Positions 58,206 through 64,000 of a DNA stretch of 64,000 bases are shown one piece after another. Under the pieces are notes generated by a model. It saw only the letters and a program-made list of their open reading frames with translations. It was not told the origin of the DNA and ran no database searches. Each line of letters starts with the position of its first letter. The first letter of the stretch is position 1. Made by a program: the position numbers and the translations under genes. Where the stretch lies: the NCBI GenBank assembly GCA_017432005.1, contig JAFRKA010000016.1, forward strand, positions 62,001 to 126,000, given 5' to 3'. This DNA comes from Erysipelotrichaceae bacterium (GTDB lineage: Bacteria > Bacillota_I > Bacilli_A > Erysipelotrichales > Erysipelotrichaceae).

Positions 58206-59504
58206 ATGAAAGAAGAAAAAACCAACAAATTCATGACTTTTATGGAAGAGAAGTTTCTTCCGCTGGCTGGTAAGTTAGGCAGCCAGAGACATCTGCTGGC
58301 TCTTCGTGACGGCGTCGTCATGATGATGCCATTACTGATCATCGGAGCCTTCTCCATGATCATTGCCGAATTCCCGGTACAGGCCTTCCTTGATTTCATG
58401 GCCAATACCTTCGGCGAGAACTGGAACGCTTTTGAAGGCATCATAATGCACGCTACCTATGGTATCGCTGCCATCATCGCCTGCTACGGTGTAACCAGTT
58501 CACTGGTCAAGAGCTATGGTATCGACGGAACACCTGCCGGTGTCATCGGTATCTCAGCTTTAATGACAGTCGTCGTTCCATCATTACTGTTGGACGGTGA
58601 GGAAGTTGTTGAAGCCTGGATCGCCGGATCACTTGATGCAACACTGCTGTTCACGGCTATGCTCGTAGCCCTGATCACCGGTGAGATCTACCGCAGAATG
58701 GTCCAGAAGAACATCACGATCAAGCTTCCTGATTCAGTACCGCCTGCAGTATCAGCACAGTTCACGGCTTTGATTCCGGGCATCACGATCATCATCCTGT
58801 TCACGATCATCAGACTCTTATTTGCCAAGACTGTCTGGGGCGGCTTCCCTGAGTTCATTTCCGATGTTATCTCAACACCGTTAAGACATGCGGGTACTTC
58901 TTACTTCGGTACACTGATCGCCTGCCTGATGGAACACCTCTTATGGTCATTCGGTCTGCACGGTTCAGCTATCGTCATCTTCCCGATCTTCGAACCGTTA
59001 TGGCTGATCAACATGTCCGAAAACATTTCCGCCGGTGCCAGAAATATCGTCACCTTCACATTCTATGAGAACGGTGTCTGGATCGGTGGTTCAGGCGCAA
59101 CACTGGCTGTCGTACTGTACATGCTGCTGTTCGCCAAGTCAAAACTGCTGAAGAATGTCGGTAAGATCGGTATCGCTCCGGGTATCTTCAACATCAATGA
59201 GCCGGTCACTTTCGGTCTGCCGATCGTTCTTAACCCGACTCTGATGATCCCGTACATCCTGGCTCCTATCGCTGCTATGACGGTCCAGTATCTTGGCACA
59301 GCCATCGGTCTGTTCCCATTATGCAACAACATGGTTCCATGGACCTGCCCGATCCTGATCTCCGGATTCCTGACGACCGGAAGCATCATGGGTGTCGTAG
59401 CTCAGCTCTGCGGTCTTGCTGCAGCATTCATCGTCTGGCTGCCGTTCATCAGAGCCTATGATGATAAGTGCTACAAAGAAGAACTGGAATCAGAAGAGAA
59501 ATAA
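58206..59504 (+). CDS. PTS lactose/cellobiose-family EIIC permease
   Basis: A 432-residue permease with about ten helices and family EIIC blocks: RHLLALRDGVVMMMPLLIIG at the start, LLWSFGLHGSAIV, GIAPGIFNINEPVTFGLPIV (substrate site, Asn-Glu-Pro) and NNMVPWTCPILISGFL. It moves a beta-glucoside or chitobiose-type sugar while EIIB phosphorylates it. AAGGGGA precedes the ATG. The EIIB and EIIA genes follow in order. The 140-bp stretch before it has an AAAGGAGG with no start codon nearby, perhaps a relic. Confidence 0.92.
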   Translation: MKEEKTNKFMTFMEEKFLPLAGKLGSQRHLLALRDGVVMMMPLLIIGAFSMIIAEFPVQAFLDFMANTFGENWNAFEGIIMHATYGIAAIIACYGVTSSLVKSYGIDGTPAGVIGISALMTVVVPSLLLDGEEVVEAWIAGSLDATLLFTAMLVALITGEIYRRMVQKNITIKLPDSVPPAVSAQFTALIPGITIIILFTIIRLLFAKTVWGGFPEFISDVISTPLRHAGTSYFGTLIACLMEHLLWSFGLHGSAIVIFPIFEPLWLINMSENISAGARNIVTFTFYENGVWIGGSGATLAVVLYMLLFAKSKLLKNVGKIGIAPGIFNINEPVTFGLPIVLNPTLMIPYILAPIAAMTVQYLGTAIGLFPLCNNMVPWTCPILISGFLTTGSIMGVVAQLCGLAAAFIVWLPFIRAYDDKCYKEELESEEK

Positions 59505-59591
59505 TGCATCAGGAGACTTCAGGGTCTCCTCTTGCTTCTGCTGAAGGAGATCATTGAAGTTATAATTATTGTAAGAGAGGTATTTATTATA

Positions 59592-59894
59592 ATGAAAAAC
59601 ATCGTCTTATTCTGTGCTGCCGGCATGTCTACCAGTCTGCTGGTAAACAAGATGAAGGCAGCTGCTGCTGAAAACGGTCTTGAATACGAGATCGCTGCTC
59701 ATCCATTGTCAGAAGCTGATACCTATGGTCCTGAAGCTGATATCATTCTTTTAGGTCCGCAGGTCAAGTATAAACTCAAGGAGACTCAGGATCAGTTCCC
59801 TGACAAACCGGTCGAGGCCATCAACATGCAGGACTATGGCATGATGAACGGTGCCAACGTCATCAAGAGAGTCAAGGAAGTATTAGGCGACTAG
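59592..59894 (+). CDS. PTS lactose/cellobiose-family EIIB
   Basis: A 100-residue EIIB with the phosphocysteine in IVLFCAAGMSTSLLVNKM (Cys8) and the family block DIILLGPQVKYKL. It accepts phosphate from EIIA and passes it to the sugar carried by EIIC. The start at 59592 gives the normal length for the family; the longer ORF from 59532 would add a non-homologous extension. EIIA starts 1 nt after its stop. Confidence 0.92.
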   Translation: MKNIVLFCAAGMSTSLLVNKMKAAAAENGLEYEIAAHPLSEADTYGPEADIILLGPQVKYKLKETQDQFPDKPVEAINMQDYGMMNGANVIKRVKEVLGD

Positions 59895-59895
59895 T

Positions 59896-60207
59896 ATGGA
59901 AGGTCTCGAGATGGTCGCTTTCCAGATCATCGCTGCGGTAGGAACAGCCCGTTCCTTATACATTGAAGCGATCGATCTGGCTTCTGAAGGAAAGTACGAT
60001 GAAGCCAGAGCCAAGATCAAGGAAGGTCAGGAAGCTTTCAACGGCGGTCATTCCGCTCATGGCGAACTGCTTACCAAGTTTGCCAATGGAGAACTGCCGC
60101 CTATGGATATCCTTCTGACTCACGCTGAAGACCAGCTGATGTCAGCTGAGGCCTTCGGTATTCTGGCAGACAAGTTCATCACCCTTTATCAGAAGGTGAA
60201 CGGATAG
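59896..60207 (+). CDS. PTS lactose/cellobiose-family EIIA
   Basis: A 103-residue all-helical EIIA with conserved NGGHSAHGELL and the active-site region LLTHAEDQLMSAEAF, whose His receives phosphate from HPr. The trimeric EIIA-Lac/Cel fold is expected. Together with the upstream EIIC and EIIB genes it makes a complete permease. There is no phospho-beta-glucosidase gene in the window, so the sugar remains unknown. A strong terminator follows. Confidence 0.92.
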   Translation: MEGLEMVAFQIIAAVGTARSLYIEAIDLASEGKYDEARAKIKEGQEAFNGGHSAHGELLTKFANGELPPMDILLTHAEDQLMSAEAFGILADKFITLYQKVNG

Positions 60208-60221
60208 TCAAACAATGTTAC

Positions 60222-60254
60222 AAAAACGATATTCCCGCTGGAATATCGTTTTTG
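60222..60254. terminator. Strong bidirectional terminator between PTS and lipid kinase genes
   Basis: AAAAACGATATTCC (60222-60235) pairs perfectly with GGAATATCGTTTTT (60240-60253) around a 4-nt loop, with T tracts in both directions. It serves both convergent operons. Confidence 0.9.
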
Positions 60255-60278
60255 AATATACAGATTTATGATTAGAAG

Positions 60279-61091
60279 CTAGATCTCTGCCCAGTATTCC
60301 GAAACATTGAGCACGGTATCACCGTCGATCTGGGCGGCACACGGACGGGAGAATTTCACATGGATCTTCTTGCCTTCGATGACTTTGACCATATCGGTCT
60401 TTTCAACATGCTTGCCTTCAAAGATGGAAGGGAAAGCCATCAGAGCCTTGAGTTTGGATCTGGACATATAGACAACGACTGATAAGGTATCAGAGAAACG
60501 CTCCTGTTTAGGTGCAATCATCATGCCTCCGCCATAGTAGCGTCCTTTCATGGTCGGTGCCAGCCAGACGTTATCGAACTCATAGGTGTTTCCGTCTACT
60601 TCGATCGTAGCGTGACATGGTTTGAAATAAAACAACAGTCCTTTGATCGCTATGCCGGTATAATCGATCTTCTTGTTAGGTGTTTTCTCTTTGATCTTGT
60701 CTGCGGTTTCGCAGCAGTAACCGTCGATACCGAAGCCCATGTTGTTGATGAATTTCTTTTCGATGCCGTTGACTTTTACAGTCGGAAGATTGACCAGATA
60801 CTTATTCAGCAGCACTTCCTTATCCGGTTTTTCATTGATGTCGTTCAGGAAGTCGTTTCCTGTACCGTTGGCCAGCAGATAGACATTGTTTCTGAGCTTG
60901 CTGCAGTCGAAGTTGTTTACCAGATGATTGATCGTTCCGTCACCGCCGATGAGGACCACTTCATCTTCACTGTTGAGTTTGGAGAAGAATTCACTGTAAT
61001 CAGTCTTGGTCGCATCGATAAGTTCACATGAAGGATCGATCTGCGGTTTCAGGCCGTTATTGGCCAAAGGATTGTAGAGATAGTATTTCAC
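60279..61091 (-). CDS. Diacylglycerol/lipid kinase family protein (DgkB/YegS-like)
   Basis: A 270-residue lipid kinase with the nucleotide motif VVLIGGDGTINHLV and the conserved ANGTGNDFLNDI block, then the beta-sandwich C-terminal domain (GRYYGGGMMIAPKQERFSDT). It phosphorylates diacylglycerol or a related lipid at the membrane. The N-terminal MKYYLYNPLANNG replaces the usual NPxSG motif. Its gene starts 9 nt downstream of the YhhN-like gene, so they form a two-gene lipid operon. Confidence 0.88.
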   Translation of the reverse strand: MKYYLYNPLANNGLKPQIDPSCELIDATKTDYSEFFSKLNSEDEVVLIGGDGTINHLVNNFDCSKLRNNVYLLANGTGNDFLNDINEKPDKEVLLNKYLVNLPTVKVNGIEKKFINNMGFGIDGYCCETADKIKEKTPNKKIDYTGIAIKGLLFYFKPCHATIEVDGNTYEFDNVWLAPTMKGRYYGGGMMIAPKQERFSDTLSVVVYMSRSKLKALMAFPSIFEGKHVEKTDMVKVIEGKKIHVKFSRPCAAQIDGDTVLNVSEYWAEI

Positions 61092-61100
61092 GATTGCCTC

Positions 61101-61751
61101 CTATTTTAATATCAGTCCGAGCACGATCAGGAATTCTCCGATCGAGTATGTAAGCATGACGATGAAATGGGTCTTCATCCGGCTGTTCTTATTGAAACGG
61201 ACAAAGAACAGCGATGAATCTGAAATGAAGAACAGTACTGCACCGATGACCGTGACGATACCGGCTAAAGACGGATCAGACAGATATCTGAAGATCGCAA
61301 AGCAGTTCATCGCACCGTTGATCAGCAGATACAGATACATCGGATAGAACAGTGCTTTAGGAAGATATGGTCTCAGCTTTGAGAAGATGATCGATACGAT
61401 CACAAAGAAGAAGACAGCCAGAATGATGATCATAAGAGTATTTATCCTGGAGAAATCGATATTGTAGAGATAACTCAGGATAAAGAAGAAGTGGGATACC
61501 ATGAAAGATATTCCGCCTGCAGTGAACCATTTGACCCCGTCAGGTATAAGAAGCACATCGCCGAGCCATGAGAAGAACAGTGCCAGCATGACCGTCGCTC
61601 TCACCGGATCGGCACATGACCAGTACAGGCCCATGAGCGAGATCAGGATGAACGGTTTGCTGATGTTTCTTAAGCGTTTATTGCTCTTAAGTGATGCATA
61701 AAGATGGATCACGGTCGAGACGGTAAATAGTATTATGGAGATAATTTTCAT
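61101..61751 (-). CDS. YhhN family membrane protein (second copy)
   Basis: A 216-residue protein with seven or eight helices and the family residues ALFFSWLGDVLLI and VLFFISDSSLFFVRFN (conserved Asp in each). It is a paralogue of the gene at 35462-36139. The start at 61751 is chosen because an extended -10, TGTTAAAAT (61767-61759), ends 7 nt before it; ATG 61775 lies upstream of that promoter, and the long ORF reaching 62216 is antisense to the epimerase gene. The lipid kinase gene follows after 9 nt, supporting a role in membrane lipid metabolism. Confidence 0.78.
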   Translation of the reverse strand: MKIISIILFTVSTVIHLYASLKSNKRLRNISKPFILISLMGLYWSCADPVRATVMLALFFSWLGDVLLIPDGVKWFTAGGISFMVSHFFFILSYLYNIDFSRINTLMIIILAVFFFVIVSIIFSKLRPYLPKALFYPMYLYLLINGAMNCFAIFRYLSDPSLAGIVTVIGAVLFFISDSSLFFVRFNKNSRMKTHFIVMLTYSIGEFLIVLGLILK

Positions 61752-61758
61752 CAGCTTT

Positions 61759-61794
61759 ATTTTAACACGTTCCATGATCGTACTTTGATACAAT
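61759..61794. promoter_or_regulatory. Divergent extended -10 promoters giving leaderless mRNAs
   Basis: Minus strand: TGTTAAAAT (61767-61759), 7 nt before ATG 61751. Plus strand: TGATACAAT (61786-61794), 6 nt before ATG 61801. Neither start has a Shine-Dalgarno. The whole intergenic region is 49 bp. Confidence 0.65.
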
Positions 61795-61800
61795 GTTGTT

Positions 61801-62781
61801 ATGAAGAAGATATATCTGGTAACAGGTGCTTCCGGGCACCTTGGTTCAACTATAATAAGTATTCTGCTCAGCGAAGGAAAAAGCGTCAGAGCTCTGGTCC
61901 TTCCGGGGGAAGAGAAGTATGTTCCTGAGGGTGTTGAGATCTTTACCGGTGATGTGACTGACAAGGGATCGATGGAACCGTTTTTTGAACATGGTGATGA
62001 TGAGGAACTGATCCTGATGCACTGTGCCGGGATCGTCACGATCGCTTCAAAAGAAGATCCGCTGGTAAACAGAGTCAATGTGGATGGAACACATAATGTG
62101 CTGGAACTGGCTAAGGAAAACAAGGTCAGAAAGGTCGTCCATGTATCATCTGTCCATGCGCTGATCGAAGCAGAAGAAGGCGAGACGAAAGAAGCTGAAG
62201 AATTATTTCCGGACATGATCGAAGATCAGTATGGCAAGTCCAAGGCCAGAGCGACGATCGATGCGCTGAAGTTTGCACAAGAAGGTCTGGATGTCAGTAT
62301 CGTTCATCCTTCCGGGATCTTCGGACCGGGAGATAAACGGAAAAACAATCACATGATCAGAGCGATCGAGCTCATGGCCAAAGGCCTCATTCCGGTCAGC
62401 CTTTCAGGCGGTTTTGATTTCGTCGATGTAAGAGATGCAGCTGAGGGGATTCTGAAGTGTGCTGAAAGAGGAAAGAAGGGTGAATGTTATATACTGAGCG
62501 GTCATTACATTAGTGTGAAAGAGTTGCTTGAAGGGGTGAATGAGATACGCGGGAAAAGAACACCGGACATCACTGTTCCTTACGGACTGGTGGCATTCTT
62601 CGCTCCGGCAATGGAGAAACTGGGAACGATGTTTGGTAACGGCAAGCCGTTAGTTACACCATATTCGATCGCGATCCTGAATACCAACGGTCACTTTTCT
62701 CATGAAAAGGCTACGACCGAACTTGGTTATACAGTCAGAGATGTCAGTACGACTCTGAAGGACATGATCGCTGAACTTTAG
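61801..62781 (+). CDS. NAD(P)-dependent epimerase/dehydratase (extended SDR)
   Basis: A 326-residue extended short-chain dehydrogenase: nucleotide-binding VTGASGHLGSTII, catalytic VVHVSSVHAL (Ser) and DQYGKSKARA (YxxxK), then IVHPSGIFGPGD. Such enzymes act on nucleotide sugars, flavonols or steroids; without neighbours the substrate is unknown. The extended -10 ends 6 nt upstream, so the mRNA is probably leaderless. Confidence 0.88.
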   Translation: MKKIYLVTGASGHLGSTIISILLSEGKSVRALVLPGEEKYVPEGVEIFTGDVTDKGSMEPFFEHGDDEELILMHCAGIVTIASKEDPLVNRVNVDGTHNVLELAKENKVRKVVHVSSVHALIEAEEGETKEAEELFPDMIEDQYGKSKARATIDALKFAQEGLDVSIVHPSGIFGPGDKRKNNHMIRAIELMAKGLIPVSLSGGFDFVDVRDAAEGILKCAERGKKGECYILSGHYISVKELLEGVNEIRGKRTPDITVPYGLVAFFAPAMEKLGTMFGNGKPLVTPYSIAILNTNGHFSHEKATTELGYTVRDVSTTLKDMIAEL

Positions 62782-62810
62782 ATGTTGTATTATGTTAAAG
62801 GATGATATTT

Positions 62811-63674
62811 ATGAATAAGATCGATAAGAAACAGATCATTAAGATGACGTTCTGGGTAGTGCTCTCATCACTGACTCAGGCTGCATCACTGACGAATTTC
62901 TCTGTTCCGGCCGGTATTTATCCGAGCGGCGTATCAGGCTTTTCAAGACTGCTTTCGGATGTCTTCAGGGATTTCATAAATTTTGATCTACCTTATTTCT
63001 ATATCTATCTGCTGATCAATCTGGTGCTGGCAGCCGTGGTCTACCGCAGTATCGGCAAGCTCTTTACGATCTTTTCGGTCTTGCAGACGACACTGGTCGC
63101 AGTCTTTGCTTCCTTCTTTCCGGTCTATCATATCCTCGATGACAGACTGCTGATAGCACTGTTTGGCGGACTTTTGAATGGATTTGGCGTCTCGCTGGCT
63201 CTGACCAACGGAGCATCAAGCGGCGGACTGGATTTCCTTTCGGTCTATTTCTCCAATAAATTCCGTCGGTCCATGTGGGACTATGTCCTTATTTTCAACA
63301 GCATACTGGTATGCGTATCAGGACTCTTATACGGCTGGGAGACGGCTGCATATTCCATCATCTATCAGTACGTATCCAATCTGATCGTCAACCGCATGCA
63401 TAAGCGTTATACGCATCAGGCGATCATCATCGTGACTAAACAGCCGGATGCCGTGATAAATTCCGTTTTGAGCAATGTCAGACACGGCATCACGAAGATC
63501 TCAGCCCAGGGTGCCTACAGCGGTGAAAAGGAAACGATGCTGTATATGGTAGTCAATTCTTTTGAAACTTCTGAAGTCGTAAAATATGCCCTGGAAGGTG
63601 ATCCCAAGGCATTCATTGAAACAAGAAATACGCTTAATGTCTACGGCAACTATTATCAGAAGCCGTTGGATTAG
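62811..63674 (+). CDS. YitT family membrane protein (DUF161 + DUF2179)
   Basis: A 287-residue protein with five or six N-terminal helices (SVPAGIYPSGVSGFSRLLSD, LTNGASSGGLDFLSVYFS are family blocks) and a C-terminal cytoplasmic DUF2179 domain (VLSNVRHGITKISAQGAYSG, then TLYMVV-like strand). The function is unknown; DUF2179 resembles ligand-binding ferredoxin-like domains. ATG 62811 lies at a proper distance from AAAGGATGAT; ATG 62802 does not. It overlaps the convergent cupin gene by 4 nt. Confidence 0.88.
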   Translation: MNKIDKKQIIKMTFWVVLSSLTQAASLTNFSVPAGIYPSGVSGFSRLLSDVFRDFINFDLPYFYIYLLINLVLAAVVYRSIGKLFTIFSVLQTTLVAVFASFFPVYHILDDRLLIALFGGLLNGFGVSLALTNGASSGGLDFLSVYFSNKFRRSMWDYVLIFNSILVCVSGLLYGWETAAYSIIYQYVSNLIVNRMHKRYTHQAIIIVTKQPDAVINSVLSNVRHGITKISAQGAYSGEKETMLYMVVNSFETSEVVKYALEGDPKAFIETRNTLNVYGNYYQKPLD

Positions 63675-64000
63675 GTCAGCTGTTTGAGAAGTTCTTTATG
63701 GACAGTCTTAGCTGATAGTTCTTCATAGGAGCCCAGCGTGAATATCTCATCGCTGTAAGGCGGTATGACACAGGTCGAGACAAGGGAATACCCCCTGTCT
63801 TTTTCTTTCATGCGGGCACCTATATAAGTTCCGGCTTTCACGATGATCTGAACTTCATCTTCATTGCTCAGATATCTGATCTCATCATGTTCATCATCGA
63901 TCAGCAGCATCTCGACAGGTGATCCTTCATGGAAGAACCAGACCTCATCGTGTTCCAGCTTATGCATATGCGAAAAGGAATCAGGCGTCAGCATGTATAT
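63671..64000 (-). CDS. DUF985 cupin-like protein, 5' end outside the window
   Basis: The C-terminal 109 residues are visible. They have the DUF985/RmlC-like cupin pattern: IYMLTPDSFSHMHKLEHDE, VWFFHEGSPVEMLLI, GYSLVSTCVIPPYSDEIFTLG. The conserved N-terminal segment of the family is missing and the frame remains open through position 64000, so the ATG at 63994 is internal and the gene continues to the right. Binding of a metal or small ligand is typical of the fold; the role is unknown. Confidence 0.8.
   Translation of the reverse strand: MYMLTPDSFSHMHKLEHDEVWFFHEGSPVEMLLIDDEHDEIRYLSNEDEVQIIVKAGTYIGARMKEKDRGYSLVSTCVIPPYSDEIFTLGSYEELSAKTVHKELLKQLT

Noticed and set aside
61752..62216. N-terminal extension of the second YhhN protein to 371 residues
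   Set aside because: The extension is low-complexity Ser/Thr-rich and lies antisense to the well-supported epimerase gene; the real start is at 61751.
1..64000. CRISPR array, insertion sequence or prophage
   Set aside because: No regularly spaced repeats, transposase, integrase or phage structural genes were found; the DUF5131 gene is phage-related by name only.

Overview
The window looks like chromosomal DNA of a Bacillota bacterium, most likely in or near class Erysipelotrichia. The grounds are moderate GC with strong AGGAGG-type ribosome sites at most genes, PTS systems, a YolD/Y-polymerase pair, Rho, a Gram-positive heterodimeric drug exporter and lipoprotein signals; TGA is a true stop in many genes. 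This placement is inference, not a database result. No prophage, insertion sequence or CRISPR array was seen.

Layout. 1-1736: vitamin B6-type ECF transporter S component (partial) divergent from a MocR/PdxR regulator. 1850-7034: small membrane proteins, EIIA-Glc, then MgtA with an attenuator-like leader and a truncated MgtE-like Mg sensor. 7113-10416: two diguanylate cyclases. 10456-15770: DUF5131, a frameshifted gene, YdcF, a beta-helix lipoprotein, a TPR protein and a small unlisted gene. 15843-24542: NlpC/P60-like lipoprotein, Y-family polymerase plus YolD, Rho, 5'-nucleotidase, Fe-S aldo/keto reductase and tyrosine phosphatase. 24693-29269: PhnD-C-E-E type ABC transporter plus a P-loop protein. 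29342-34018: an EamA half-transporter, then a tightly coupled operon of VanZ-VOC fusion, double flavodoxin, kinase-fold and GNAT proteins. 34005-41595: orphan HipA-like kinase, YhhN, flotillin under a manganese riboswitch, PlsC, then two genes broken by nonsense codons. 41731-47640: 5'-nucleotidase lipoprotein and a MarR-ABC-ABC operon. 47683-53235: small membrane protein with a structured leader, lipoprotein, TetR-CPBP-Ntn hydrolase-GNAT-DUF998-DUF3795 cluster and a mini-transcript. 53372-57050: zinc-ribbon protein, RarA with a RarA-like companion, tRNA-Pro and tRNA-Val. 57168-60207: TetR, Cys-rich KTR protein and a lactose/cellobiose-family PTS. 60279-64000: lipid kinase, second YhhN, epimerase, YitT and a partial DUF985 cupin.

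Most notable are four points. (1) A yybP-ykoY manganese riboswitch (38352-38439, minus) sits in front of a flotillin gene instead of a Mn exporter. (2) The mgtA leader has a 21-codon ORF overlapping an antiterminator arm, and the alternative hairpin hides the mgtA ribosome site; its logic recalls enterobacterial mgtL, but sequence and host differ. (3) Many genes, including two divergent pairs, have a -10 box 6-12 nt before the start codon and no Shine-Dalgarno, so leaderless mRNAs seem common. (4) Three nonsense codons fall in two adjacent minus-strand genes at 39.4-41.6 kb, one exactly replacing the second glycine codon of a double-glycine leader peptide.
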